This document shows, piece after piece, positions 10,433-19,680 of a stretch of DNA of 64,000 nt. Within the stretch, counting starts at the first letter, position 1, and the number at the start of each line of letters is the position of its first letter. Below the pieces are notes generated by a model, which was given only the letters and a program-made list of their open reading frames with translations, searched no databases and was not told the DNA's origin. The stretch is from contig NZ_JACJTD010000036.1 of assembly GCF_014698505.1 (NCBI RefSeq), forward strand, positions 19,406-83,405, in the 5' to 3' direction. This stretch comes from Nostoc foliaceum FACHB-393 (GTDB taxonomy: Bacteria; Cyanobacteriota; Cyanobacteriia; Cyanobacteriales; Nostocaceae). The translations under genes were made by a program, and so were the position numbers.

Positions 10433-11414
10433 TTCAAATTTCAATACAGTAATAATTTCTGTAATCATCCCAGCTTATAATAGCGAAAAAACCATTAAAG
10501 AAACAATTCAATCTGTTTTAAATCAAACTTTTACTAATTTGGAGTTAATTATAATAAATGATGGTTCACAAGATTCCACTTTAGATGTTATTGCAGAAAT
10601 TCAAGACTCACGAATAAAAGTATTTTCTTACCCTAATGCTGGCGGAAATATTAGTCGTAACCGAGGGCTAAACCTTGCTGTTGGAGAATTTGTTAGTTTT
10701 TTAGATGCGGATGATCTTTGGACACCTGATAAGCTTCAGTCTCAGTTAAAGGCTCTGGAAGAAAACGTTACTGCAAAAGTTGCTTATAGTTGGACTAATT
10801 ATATTGATGAAAAAAGTGAATTTGTCCTTTCTGGTACACACTTTACTGCCAATGGAGACGTTTATGAAAAGTTATTGGTAACAAACTTTTTAGAGAATGG
10901 CTCCAATCCGTTGATTCGTAGAGAGGCTTTAATCGAATTAAGCGGATTTGATGAATGTCTAAGTGCTGCTCAAGATTGGGATATGTGGCTACGATTAGCC
11001 TCTAAATTTGATTTTATATGTGTACCATCTGCACAAATCTTATACCGTATAAGTGCTAATTCAGTTTCTTCCAATCTTGTCAGACAAGAAAAAGCTTGCT
11101 TGCAGGTACTTGAGAGAGCATATAAAGAAAGACCATTAGCAAAGCATACTTGGAATTTAAGTCTAACAAATTTATATAAATACCTGACATGTAAATCCCT
11201 ACAAAAGCCATTTAACAGACAAAAGGGTTTAGCTGCGGCTAAATTTTTGTGGAATTATATCCTTCATGACTCTTTAAGATTGAACCGTATAACTTTCACT
11301 TTCAAACTATTATTGAAAATTATCATAATTCTGCTAATGCCTGCGTTGCTTGATAGCATTACTAACGAGCGCAAAGTCAGAAGTCAAGAAACTGAAACAT
11401 TGCTCACCAGCTAG
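10425..11414 (+). CDS. hpsG: HpsG-like glycosyltransferase (GT2)
   Basis: A 329-residue family-2 glycosyltransferase of a different subgroup from the two upstream: VISVIIPAYNSEKTIKETIQ, IIINDGSQDST, and the FLDADDLW acidic motif. The ATG at 10425 lies inside ATGATTAA, overlapping the upstream stop codon by 8 bp. This favours it over a TTG at 10404 and suggests translational coupling. A hydrophobic C-terminal segment (LLLKIIIILLMPALL) may anchor it to the membrane. It is the third transferase of the hps operon. Confidence 0.77.
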   Translation: MINSNFNTVIISVIIPAYNSEKTIKETIQSVLNQTFTNLELIIINDGSQDSTLDVIAEIQDSRIKVFSYPNAGGNISRNRGLNLAVGEFVSFLDADDLWTPDKLQSQLKALEENVTAKVAYSWTNYIDEKSEFVLSGTHFTANGDVYEKLLVTNFLENGSNPLIRREALIELSGFDECLSAAQDWDMWLRLASKFDFICVPSAQILYRISANSVSSNLVRQEKACLQVLERAYKERPLAKHTWNLSLTNLYKYLTCKSLQKPFNRQKGLAAAKFLWNYILHDSLRLNRITFTFKLLLKIIIILLMPALLDSITNERKVRSQETETLLTS

Positions 11415-11442
11415 ATAGCTGAAAAATCACCAGAAGACAAAA

Positions 11443-12000
11443 ATGAATATCCGGGTGCATTTACAGTCTCTAGTTAATGCAAAAAATCTTTTGAATAAGC
11501 CCTCTAGCAGTGGTTTTTCTCTACCAGAGTTGTTAATAGTTGTTCTCTTAATTGGTATATTAGCCACGTTGGGAATACCCAACTGGCTCACTTTTGTGGA
11601 GACTCGCCGCCTCAACACTGCACAAAACGAGGTTTACTATGCAATGCGCCAAGCCCAAAGGCAAGCCACTAAGGAAAAATTGACTTGGCAAACTAGTTTT
11701 CGTGAGCAAAATGGCATCCTTCAATGGGCAGTTCATCCTGCTACAGTAAACCCATCTAACGCTAACTGGAATAATCTAGATTCTAATGTGCGCTTAGATT
11801 CTGAAACAACCTTGCAACTGTCAAATGACATACGCAAAGTTCAATTTGATTACAGAGGTAATGCTCAAATAGGACGAATAACACTATCTAGCAAGTATGC
11901 TGGTAAAGCCAAGCGTTGCGTTATTGTTTCAACGCTTTTAGGAGCAATGCGAACAGCAAAGGAGCATACTACAATCAATGACGGCAAGTATTGCTATTAA
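11443..12000 (+). CDS. GspH-type pseudopilin, fourth in the hps locus
   Basis: A 185-residue prepilin-like protein. The leader ends at Gly24, followed by FSLPELLIVVLLIGILATLG with Glu29 at mature position 5. The N-terminal assembly helix, the QNEVYYAMRQAQRQA segment and the KRCVIVSTLLGA C-terminus resemble the HpsD protein at 7568-8272, implying duplication within the locus. It lies 28 bp after the last glycosyltransferase gene and so belongs to the same transcription unit. It may be called hpsH in relatives, but I do not assign a symbol. Confidence 0.78.
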   Translation: MNIRVHLQSLVNAKNLLNKPSSSGFSLPELLIVVLLIGILATLGIPNWLTFVETRRLNTAQNEVYYAMRQAQRQATKEKLTWQTSFREQNGILQWAVHPATVNPSNANWNNLDSNVRLDSETTLQLSNDIRKVQFDYRGNAQIGRITLSSKYAGKAKRCVIVSTLLGAMRTAKEHTTINDGKYCY

Positions 12001-12032
12001 AATATTTTTTATTTAATTAAACAAGGTATTGC

Positions 12033-12677
12033 GTGCTGAACTTACCAGCAAACCCAAAACAGCACTTGATTATTTTCACCCGCTATCCAGAACCAGGTAA
12101 GACAAAAACCCGATTGATACCTGCTTTGGGAACTGTTGGTGCTGCCAATCTTCAACGCCAGATGACTGAATATACAATATTTCAGGTTCAAGAATTGCAA
12201 AAAACCATTGCCATATCTGTGGAAGTGCGGTTTGCAGGTGGCGATTTGCAACTTATGCAAGACTGGCTGGGGTTGGATTTAGTTTACCAGTCTCAAGGTG
12301 AAGGGGATCTAGGTTCGCGGATGACGCGATCGCTTTTCGATGCTTTCGAATCTGGAGCAGAAAAAGTAATTCTCATCGGTACAGATTGTCCTGGAGTGAA
12401 TGCCCAGATTCTAGCGACAGCGTTTGAGAGGTTACACGCCTTTGACCTCGTACTTGGCCCTGCGATCGATGGTGGATATTACTTAATTGGTTTGCGTCAA
12501 CCCATCCCGGAGTTATTCGTTAACATCGAGTGGGGAACTGCTCAAGTATTCCAAAAAACCGTGGACATTTCCCAAAAACTAAATTTATCACATGTGAACT
12601 TGTCGCCTCTAGCTGATGTTGACCGACCGGAGGATCTGCCGATTTGGGAACAAGCCTTTGCAGGGGAGATGGAATAA
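12033..12677 (+). CDS. TIGR04282/DUF2064 GT-A glycosyltransferase
   Basis: A 214-residue nucleotidyl/glycosyltransferase-fold protein starting at GTG 12033. The motifs IIFTRYPEPGKTKTRL, LIGTDCPG and GPAIDGGYYLIGL mark the TIGR04282 (DUF2064) family, some members of which are linked to arsenosugar synthesis. Here the gene is 32 bp downstream of a pseudopilin in the hps locus, so a role in sugar transfer for the exopolysaccharide is equally possible. The family assignment is secure; the substrate is unknown. Confidence 0.75.
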   Translation: MLNLPANPKQHLIIFTRYPEPGKTKTRLIPALGTVGAANLQRQMTEYTIFQVQELQKTIAISVEVRFAGGDLQLMQDWLGLDLVYQSQGEGDLGSRMTRSLFDAFESGAEKVILIGTDCPGVNAQILATAFERLHAFDLVLGPAIDGGYYLIGLRQPIPELFVNIEWGTAQVFQKTVDISQKLNLSHVNLSPLADVDRPEDLPIWEQAFAGEME

Positions 12678-13038
12678 TCAGCGAAATGTAGTCTAAACTC
12701 CAGTAGAACGCTTGCTAAACTTAACGTCTAGGTTAATTTGACACGAATGGCAAGATGCCCACCGCACAAGAAGTAGTTGAGTATTTTTATTTGGAGATAC
12801 TTAATAAGCCTTTTTCTACAGCCCCGCACTAGGTCAGTATTTTAAAACACTAGGAATTTCCTGAAGACACTGTACATAACAAATGCTACTGTGGCCTAGT
12901 TGAAAACCTAGAGGCAGATAGCCTTTACCAATATTGAATCTGCTTTATATTTGTACACAACAGTTACGGTCATGGGCACAATATTTAAGTAGCTTGAAAT
13001 ATGAAAATCACTCGTATTCACCGCCAGTTTGAAAAACT
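12678..13038. other. Intergenic gap, no gene seen
   Basis: All short frames are interrupted and no RNA gene or clear terminator was recognised. The gap separates the GT-A gene from the HpsJ-like gene and probably contains a promoter for the latter. Confidence 0.4.
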
Positions 13039-13881
13039 ATGGTCAACCGTTTTGCTTCCGTAAGTACTGCCCTCACACTTAAGGTAGTTGGAATAATCTG
13101 CATTTTGTCGTTTCTTGTTGACTTTTTGATTCTATTGTTACCCTTTCAACCGACTGATCGGGTATGGCAAATCAACTTGGCAACAGCGCTAGTTGATCGA
13201 GGAATCGTTCCTTTAGTTGGTTTGGGGCTGCTGTTTGCTGCCTATTGGATTGATAGTACTGATGCAGGAAGCGATCGCCCCCAAGGTATCGATTTAAGAT
13301 TTCCCGCCGTGATCCTCTCAAGTATTTTAGGGTTGATGTTCTTGCTGATTTTTCCCCTGCACCTCAATAACGTCAATCAAGCTAAGACTCAAACACTCAA
13401 CCGAATTACCCAAGAAGCAGATCAGGCAGAAACTCAACTGAATACTCGGTTATCGCAATTGCAAGCACAACTAAATACTGAGCAAGGAAAAGCTCAATTA
13501 GAGCAACTGCGAAACCAAACCAAAGCTCAGTTTAGTGAAATACTCAAAGATGATCAGAGATATAAGCAAGCACTTGAAAGCTCTCAAATTCCAGCAAATA
13601 TAAAAGAGTTACTGAAGAAGGCTAAAACAGATCCTCAAGTACTTGACAAAGCTATCCAACAACAAACAGATATTCAAACGCTGCGAACTCAACAATTGAG
13701 CCAAGTTCGCCAGCGCAGAGACGAAGCAGAGAAACAAGCTAAAGATACTGCTTGGAAATCTGGACTGCGGATTGGGATTAGCAGTTTGCTGTTGTCTATT
13801 GGTTACATTATCATCGGCTGGACAGGCTTAAAAGGTAGGGGTGCTATACAAGGTGGTAAACCTAGAGCTACCGCACGCTAA
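13039..13881 (+). CDS. HpsJ-like membrane protein with coiled coil
   Basis: A 280-residue protein. Three hydrophobic helices lie in the first 110 residues (about 13-36, 54-71 and 87-108), followed by a Gln/Glu/Lys-rich coiled coil at about 112-240 and a C-terminal transmembrane helix (about 245-267). The layout and the N-terminal stretch (VDFLILLLPFQPTDRVWQ) resemble cyanobacterial HpsJ-family proteins, which occur with hormogonium polysaccharide or exosortase loci. The position between two transferase genes of an hps cluster supports this. The function is unknown; it could be a scaffold for the synthesis/export complex. Confidence 0.6.
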   Translation: MVNRFASVSTALTLKVVGIICILSFLVDFLILLLPFQPTDRVWQINLATALVDRGIVPLVGLGLLFAAYWIDSTDAGSDRPQGIDLRFPAVILSSILGLMFLLIFPLHLNNVNQAKTQTLNRITQEADQAETQLNTRLSQLQAQLNTEQGKAQLEQLRNQTKAQFSEILKDDQRYKQALESSQIPANIKELLKKAKTDPQVLDKAIQQQTDIQTLRTQQLSQVRQRRDEAEKQAKDTAWKSGLRIGISSLLLSIGYIIIGWTGLKGRGAIQGGKPRATAR

Positions 13882-14007
13882 TGCACTATCAGTATGGCAG
13901 TAGGACGTATCCAATAATTATTGACGGCTTATACTGCCATACGCCTAATAGCTAATAACAATAAAAAGGCAATTATCACTGACTAAAATCGCTATAAAAC
14001 TTGGGTA

Positions 14008-14916
14008 ATGTTCTCAATTTACATACTGACATATAACGAAGAGTTAGATATTGCTGCTTGTATCGAATCGGCGATGCTATCGGATGACATCATTGTTGTG
14101 GATTCATGCAGTAGCGATCGCACTGTAGAAATCGCCAGTCGCTATCCCATTCGCGTCGTCCAACACGCTTTTGAAAGCCACGGACGCCAACGCACCTGGA
14201 TGTTAGAGTCTATTCCCCGGAAGCATGAATGGGTTTACATTCTCGAAGCTGACGAGCGCATGACACCAGAACTGTTCGCGGAATGCGAAAAGGCCAGTCA
14301 GAATTCAGACTACATCGGTTACTATGTGGCTGAACGTGTCATGTTTATGAATCGCTGGATTCGTTACAGCACACAGTATCCCCGTTACCAAATGCGCCTC
14401 TTCCGCCACGGTAAAGTTTGGTTTACAGACTACGGTCATACTGAACGGGAAGTTTGTGAGGGTGCAACTAGCTTTATAAAAGAAACATACCCACACTACA
14501 CTTGTAGCAAAGGCTTGAGCCGCTGGATTGACAAGCATAACCGTTATTCTACAGATGAAGCTCAAGAAACGCTGTATCAACTAGAACAGGGAAACGTAAA
14601 CTGGCGAGATTTATTTTTTGGCAAATCGGAAGTCGAAAAACGCCGCGCCCTAAAAGATTTGTCTTTGCGTTTACCCGCCAGACCGTTGCTACGGTTTGTA
14701 TATATGTATTTTATCTTAGGCGGCTGTTTAGATGGACACGCTGGACTTGCTTGGTGTACATTACAGGCATTCTATGAATATCTGATTTTGCTCAAAGTTT
14801 GGGAAATGAAGTATCTACCAAAACCCAATTTAGACGCAACAGCAATTCTGGCGCAAGAGAGTACACAACAGTTGCAGTGTGCGGATTCTGAAACTACACA
14901 GGTTGATATCGCGTAA
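14008..14916 (+). CDS. Family-2 glycosyltransferase (WaaE/KdtX-like)
   Basis: A 302-residue transferase. FSIYILTYNEELDIAACI and IIVVDSCSSDRT are the nucleotide-binding start, ILEADERMTPEL carries the acidic motif, and QMRLFRHGKVWF is a block typical of the LPS core beta-1,4-glucosyltransferase-like (WaaE/KdtX) subgroup. A hydrophobic C-terminal region (FVYMYFILGGCLDG) suggests peripheral membrane attachment. It lies 126 bp after the HpsJ-like gene and is the last gene of the apparent polysaccharide cluster. The acceptor is unknown. Confidence 0.75.
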   Translation: MFSIYILTYNEELDIAACIESAMLSDDIIVVDSCSSDRTVEIASRYPIRVVQHAFESHGRQRTWMLESIPRKHEWVYILEADERMTPELFAECEKASQNSDYIGYYVAERVMFMNRWIRYSTQYPRYQMRLFRHGKVWFTDYGHTEREVCEGATSFIKETYPHYTCSKGLSRWIDKHNRYSTDEAQETLYQLEQGNVNWRDLFFGKSEVEKRRALKDLSLRLPARPLLRFVYMYFILGGCLDGHAGLAWCTLQAFYEYLILLKVWEMKYLPKPNLDATAILAQESTQQLQCADSETTQVDIA

Positions 14917-15436
14917 AGGCGACTGGAGATTAGAAGCAGCGATCGGTAACTGCTGACTGGTACGCGATCGCAAAATCAGAATTCAGAGGGACGCACAGCT
15001 AGCTATGCGTCCTTATCGCGTTTTCCACCTAAACGAGAACCAGCATAATAAATTAATATTTTTAACAGAACATTTTCATAAAAGCCGCTCTTGCTCCAAT
15101 GTGAGTGACTGACAGATAAAATAATTCCTTAGTTTACCTGCTGGTACTTTCACAATCATGAGCAGCTTTTGATTGAGCGCGGTAGATTAGTAATACCTAA
15201 GGGCTTGCAACAATCATTTACAAGTCTTACAAAGAAAAGTAACATCTTCTGGAAATAACCAGCCGCTATCGGATTGGTTGATGTCTATTTGTATGCTTGT
15301 AGGAAAATAGCTGATTTCCAGCAACAAGTACGTGTTTTTGCGGCAGCAGCCAAGCTGCTAGCTTCTTGGACAGTTAAGTTACTTGCGGTAGAAGCTGCTT
15401 CAAGTAAGGCCTTTCCTATTTGATGAATTTGCTGGT
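14917..15436. other. Intergenic gap closing the hps locus
   Basis: No gene was seen. The gap contains a hairpin at 14989-15012 listed separately, and a small dyad GCAGC...GCTGC near 15342-15358. The rest is unstructured AT-rich sequence ahead of the DUF502 gene. Confidence 0.4.
14989..15012 (+). terminator. Hairpin after the last glycosyltransferase gene
   Basis: The arms GGACGCA (14989-14995) and TGCGTCC (15006-15012) pair perfectly over 7 bp around a 10-nt loop that is partly self-complementary (AGCTAGCT). It sits about 75 bp after the stop of the glycosyltransferase gene. The following sequence (TTATCGCGTTTT) is only modestly T-rich, so intrinsic termination is possible but not certain. 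Confidence 0.4.
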
Positions 15437-16198
15437 ATGGATACCAATAACAAAAGTTCCTCTAGCTTAAAACAGGAGAATCGGGGCTTGGTAATCGATC
15501 GCCTAAAACAGGACTTAAAAAACGACCTAATTGCTGGTTTGTTGGTAGTAATTCCCCTAGCAACCACTATCTGGCTGACAATTACCATTGCTAATTGGGT
15601 AATCAACTTCCTCACCCAAATACCCAAACAACTGAATCCCTTTGATGGCTTAAACCCAATTCTAGTAAATTTGCTGAATTTATTAGTAGGATTAGCTGTG
15701 CCGCTACTAAGTATCTTGTTAATGGGCTTGATGGCTCGCAATATTGCTGGGCGGTGGTTGTTAGATTTTGGTGAGCGGTTATTACAGGCAATTCCTTTAG
15801 CAGGACAGGTATACAAAACTCTCAAACAGCTTTTAGAAACCATACTAAAGGATTCTAATGGCAAGTTTCGCAGGGTAATTTTGGTAGAGTATCCCCGTCG
15901 AGGAATTTGGGCGATCGCCTTTGTCACTGGTGCAATCAGCAGTGATATCCAAGCCCAGATGTCTCGCCCCGTGCTAAGTGTTTTTATCCCTACCACCCCG
16001 AATCCGACTACCGGATGGTACGCAATAGTTCCTGAAGACGAGGTGGTGAACCTCTCCATATCGATTGAAGACGCCTTTAAAATAGTTGTATCAGGTGGCA
16101 TTGTCGCCCCCAATACGCCCTTGCTTTTCCCCGAATCCACACTAGAAGTAAAACACGACGAAATTAAGCAGCAGATAATTCATGTTGAAGAAACGTGA
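15437..16198 (+). CDS. DUF502 membrane protein
   Basis: A 253-residue protein with two transmembrane segments (DLIAGLLVVIPLATTIWLTI at about 34-53 and a second at about 70-95), a linker with LLQAIPLAGQVYKTLKQ, and a C-terminal soluble beta-rich domain including FIPTTPNPTTGWY. These are hallmarks of the DUF502 family, common in cyanobacteria and plants (LIKE-COV). The family's function is not established in bacteria. In cyanobacteria it often precedes nusB, as here. Confidence 0.85.
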   Translation: MDTNNKSSSSLKQENRGLVIDRLKQDLKNDLIAGLLVVIPLATTIWLTITIANWVINFLTQIPKQLNPFDGLNPILVNLLNLLVGLAVPLLSILLMGLMARNIAGRWLLDFGERLLQAIPLAGQVYKTLKQLLETILKDSNGKFRRVILVEYPRRGIWAIAFVTGAISSDIQAQMSRPVLSVFIPTTPNPTTGWYAIVPEDEVVNLSISIEDAFKIVVSGGIVAPNTPLLFPESTLEVKHDEIKQQIIHVEET

Positions 16199-16582
16199 AT
16201 TATCCAAGTATGGTGTAAGCTCTCGCAATTCATCGGGAATAGGCAATAAAACTCCGTAGTTTTATTGGTCTTATATTCCTCCTTTTGCCAGAAGTAGTGG
16301 TTCCCAAGACCCAAATCTTTCTCTTGCGACCTGCACCTATTAGCTTGGTTTTCGCTTACGGCATTGAAGATCAAGATGTATAATCCTACCAGAAAAAGAG
16401 TTCGTTTCTTCCATATCCTCTTGTAGAAGCAAAGAAAGTCAGAGGATAGTTTTTAGTTAAAATCAATCTGGCAAAGTCACAAGCAAATCCGTAATGTTGT
16501 TGTTTGACTGTGCCAGAATTGATATGATTATAAGTTTGTCCCGCCTAGTTAATCAGTTCTCGCACAAGCACTCCTCAGTTTT
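16199..16582. other. Intergenic gap between DUF502 and nusB
   Basis: No credible gene. Short frames on the - strand lack any family signature. The AT-rich stretch 16440-16580 probably holds the nusB promoter. Confidence 0.4.
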
Positions 16583-17224
16583 ATGCAACCTCGTAAACCC
16601 CAGCAAATTGCTCGTGAATTGGCGCTTTTAAGCCTTAGCCAATTGCCAGTCAACCCAAAAAAATTAGATAAATTGGAAGACGATCAACTAGTATCCAAGT
16701 TGGTGCTAGGAGCAGTACGCACTCTGACGTCAGAAGTGCAAGATACCCTTGATAATGCCGCAGGTGAACTGCAACGCAGCAACGATCGCCTCTTAAGTAG
16801 CCAAACTCGGGCCTCCGATCTCAATACTGCCAGAACAATGCTTCAAGAAGCGATCGCTTGCACCCAGACAGCAATCAATCAGTTGGGTACCGCAGTTGAT
16901 TTCCCAGTATTGATTCAGTTAGCTAATCAGGACAAGGGAGTTCGGAATTACGCTAAAGAGCTTGTGATTACCGTTAACGAAAATCGACACATTATAGATG
17001 AACTCATTTCTACTGCCTTAGTAGATTGGCAAGTAACTCGCTTGGCTCAAATTGACCGCGATATTTTGCAAATCGCTGTGGCAGAAATGAAGTTTTTAGG
17101 AGTTCCAGACAGTATCGCCATCAACGAAGCTGTGGAGCTAGCCAAACGCTACAGTGGAGACGACGGTCATCGGTTTATTAACGGTGTTTTGCGCCGAGTC
17201 ACTGAGCAGAAAAAAACAGCATAA
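16583..17224 (+). CDS. nusB: Transcription antitermination factor NusB
   Basis: A 213-residue NusB, an RNA-binding helical protein that with NusE/S10 forms the boxA-binding antitermination complex on rRNA transcripts. The C-terminal half is diagnostic: LAQIDRDILQIAVAEMKFLG, VPDSIAINEAVELAKRYSG and FINGVLRRV. The N-terminal region is longer than in E. coli NusB, as is usual in cyanobacteria (PRKPQQIARELALLSLSQL, then an inserted helical stretch). ftsY follows after 400 bp. Confidence 0.93.
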   Translation: MQPRKPQQIARELALLSLSQLPVNPKKLDKLEDDQLVSKLVLGAVRTLTSEVQDTLDNAAGELQRSNDRLLSSQTRASDLNTARTMLQEAIACTQTAINQLGTAVDFPVLIQLANQDKGVRNYAKELVITVNENRHIIDELISTALVDWQVTRLAQIDRDILQIAVAEMKFLGVPDSIAINEAVELAKRYSGDDGHRFINGVLRRVTEQKKTA

Positions 17225-17624
17225 TTAAGTCGACGTAAATAATTGTCCTTGGGATAAGGCAAAAAGCAAGAGGCAATAGTTATAAGGGTTAAAACCCTTG
17301 TTCATTTTTCTTCACATAGTTTGATTTTATTGTGCCAACTTACTTAGTACCACTTCGTAATTCCTATACTGCCGTAGAGAAGAGTCTGTAGCCGCTTCTG
17401 CGGCTTTCTCCGAGCGGAATTTCTCCCTTGGTGCTAGCCTCTCCCTTTGGGAGAAGGGGAGACGCTGCGCGAACGGAGGGAAGCTTCTGTTGTACCGATT
17501 CTTTTCAAACTGGTGTTGAAAAGGTGAGGATAACCCGGAAGTTTTCACTCCAGGAAAAAGTGCAAAGTTAAATTAAACTCATAACTTATAACTCATAACT
17601 CATATAACAACTAAAACTGCTGCA
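17225..17624. repeat. Gene-free spacer with Nostoc-type palindromic repeat
   Basis: The stretch about 17375-17475 is a composite of small inverted repeats (GCCGCTTCTGCGGC; CTCTCCCTTTGGGAGAAGGG) ending in GACGCTGCGCGAACG at 17461-17475. The same 15-mer with one variable base occurs twice inside the DUF4335 gene (59562-59576 and 59593-59607), so this is a dispersed repeat family. A short tandem of ATAACTTATAACTCATAACT precedes ftsY at 17580-17605. Confidence 0.6.
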
Positions 17625-19298
17625 ATGGTTTTTAATTGGTTCCGTCGTCAATATAACGATTCCTCTGACACTCCCTCTGATAATAAACAGAAAGAAACTC
17701 CTCCTGCACAAGAACCCCAAGCAGAGCCAGCCGAAACGCCAACATCAATAGATGAAACTGCACCAGACACAACGGCAGACTTGTTAGCGTTTGCTAAAGC
17801 TGCTTACAAAAATATTCAGCAAAAACAACAAGCCGAGATAGTAGAAACCCCACCTGATGTAGCAGATACCTCAGCACCATCAGCACAACCTGAAACAGCA
17901 GAAACAACAATTGCGGAAATCACCGAACCAGAAACAACTGAGGAACCTGCTAGCACGACCGTAGAAACACCACAGCAAGAAGTTATCCAAGCAGCTACTG
18001 AGGAAGAAAGTACGGAAGATTCCTCAGTGGCAGCAATTGCTGAAGAGCCAGATGTAAAAAGCCCAGAACTAACGGGAATTGAAGTTGAACCAACGCCCAC
18101 CGAACCAATAGCTACGCCAGAGGCAACACAGCCAACAGCACCAGCCACCTTATCCTTCTTAGAACGGGCGGCGGCAGAACGGCAAGCCAAGCTGGAACAA
18201 CTAATAGCCACTGCTATTGATGTCCCAGAACCGGAGGTAGTACAGCCAGTAGCTACAACCTTAGAGACAGGAGAGGAAATTCCCGGACTGGTATTTGATG
18301 ATGGGTTTGTCTGGTCAGCGAAAGTTTTAGCAGCCCAAGGTAGAAATCCAGAAGACGTTTCTATTGAGGAGATTACTTGGCTGAAAAAGCTCCGGCAAGG
18401 GTTAGACAAAACTCGCCGTAGTATTCTCAACCAACTGAAGGCGATCGTTGGTCAAGGGCCGCTTAACCAAGCTGCTGTAACGGAAATTGAGGCATTGCTC
18501 CTGCAAGCTGATGTGGGTGTAGAGGCGACAGATTTTATTATCAATGCCTTACAGACAAAACTTCGAGAAGAAGTCACCGCACCAGAAGAAGCGATCGCTT
18601 ACCTGAAAAAAATCCTTCGGGATATGCTGGATGCACCGAGCAAAACATCCCACAAAATTAGCTTTACCCCAGAAAAAGAAACCTTGAATATTTGGTTAAT
18701 CACTGGGGTAAATGGTGCCGGGAAAACTACCACTATCGGCAAAATTGCCCACCTGGGACAAAAATCTGGTTATAAATGCTTGATTGGGGCAGCAGACACC
18801 TTCCGCGCTGCCGCCGTGGAACAGGTGAAGGTTTGGGGTAGTAGAAGTGGTGTAGAAGTAATTGCCAATCCTGGAAAAAATACAGATCCGGCAGCAGTTG
18901 TGTTTGATGCGATCGCAGCCGCCCAAGCGCGGCAAACAGAATTACTTCTGGTAGATACAGCTGGACGACTGCAAAACAAGAAAAATTTAATGGATGAACT
19001 CAGCAAAATCCGGCGAATTATCGACAAAAAAGCCCCAAATGCTAAAGTAGAATCTCTTTTGGTTCTAGATGCCACTTTAGGACAAAATGGACTGCGGCAA
19101 GCCGAAGTTTTTTCCCAAGCTGCCCAACTGAGTGGCGTTGTCTTAACCAAGCTAGATGGCACAGCCAAAGGCGGTGTTGCCCTTGCCGTTGTGCAACAGC
19201 TAGGTTTACCTATTCGCTTTATTGGTGCTGGCGAAGGAATTGAAGACCTGCGCCCCTTTTCTAGCTATGAATTTGTCGAAGCTCTCTTGAGTGGCTAA
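17625..19298 (+). CDS. ftsY: Signal recognition particle receptor FtsY
   Basis: A 557-residue SRP receptor GTPase that docks SRP-ribosome complexes at the membrane. Residues about 15-200 form a long acidic Pro/Glu/Thr-rich A domain, followed by the N domain (from about 245) and the G domain. In the G domain the P-loop GVNGAGKTTTIGKIAHLGQ is at about 360, DTFRAAAVEQ follows, DTAGRLQNKKNLM is at about 444 and TKLDGTAKGGVALAV at about 507. The C-terminus (GEGIEDLRPFSSYEFVEALL) is typical. The low-complexity A domain explains the long antisense frame opposite it, which is not a gene. Confidence 0.95.
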   Translation: MVFNWFRRQYNDSSDTPSDNKQKETPPAQEPQAEPAETPTSIDETAPDTTADLLAFAKAAYKNIQQKQQAEIVETPPDVADTSAPSAQPETAETTIAEITEPETTEEPASTTVETPQQEVIQAATEEESTEDSSVAAIAEEPDVKSPELTGIEVEPTPTEPIATPEATQPTAPATLSFLERAAAERQAKLEQLIATAIDVPEPEVVQPVATTLETGEEIPGLVFDDGFVWSAKVLAAQGRNPEDVSIEEITWLKKLRQGLDKTRRSILNQLKAIVGQGPLNQAAVTEIEALLLQADVGVEATDFIINALQTKLREEVTAPEEAIAYLKKILRDMLDAPSKTSHKISFTPEKETLNIWLITGVNGAGKTTTIGKIAHLGQKSGYKCLIGAADTFRAAAVEQVKVWGSRSGVEVIANPGKNTDPAAVVFDAIAAAQARQTELLLVDTAGRLQNKKNLMDELSKIRRIIDKKAPNAKVESLLVLDATLGQNGLRQAEVFSQAAQLSGVVLTKLDGTAKGGVALAVVQQLGLPIRFIGAGEGIEDLRPFSSYEFVEALLSG

Positions 19299-19613
19299 TT
19301 AAAAAATTTGGGGTTAAAAATTTTTCTTGACTACTGATAAGTTTAGGGATGACTGGTCTGCTATTATCACTTGAACTAATTAGAAACAAAATACTAGAAA
19401 CAGATCAAGTCCTAAAATCATGAGTTTGTCACAACAAATAAGTGACTTTTGCTAAAATTTCAAGCTAATGCCCTTTTTTTACTCTCTAAATGGCATTTAG
19501 TTACGACACACAAGAGCCAGGAAGCTTGCATCTTGCAGTAATGTAAAGGGCAAGCGAGACACTTACCACCACAAATATAACTATAGCTGTAGGATGGATA
19601 GCAGTCTGAGCGG

Positions 19614-19680
19614 TGAATAGTGCGTTGGGGAGCCAGCGCGGGTGAGTCCAGCACTAGGGGAGGAGTTTCCCTCCACAGTT
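19614..19680. repeat. Candidate interspersed repeat (GGAGG...CCCTCC type)
   Basis: GTGCGTTGGGGAGCCAGCGC is followed by GAGTCCAGCAC and then GGGGAGGAGTTTCCCTCCAC. This order resembles a repeat family scattered in Nostoc genomes. It is noticeably GC-richer than its surroundings. I recognise it by resemblance only and have not counted copies. Confidence 0.35.

Noticed and set aside
14917..15436. Search for tRNA genes in this and the other long gaps
   Set aside because: No GTTCRANNC T-arm with matching acceptor stem was recognised in the gaps by eye.
17816..18430. Long - strand frame opposite ftsY
   Set aside because: It results from the Pro/Glu/Thr-rich codons of the FtsY acidic domain; the Ser/Val/Gly-rich translation has no domain.
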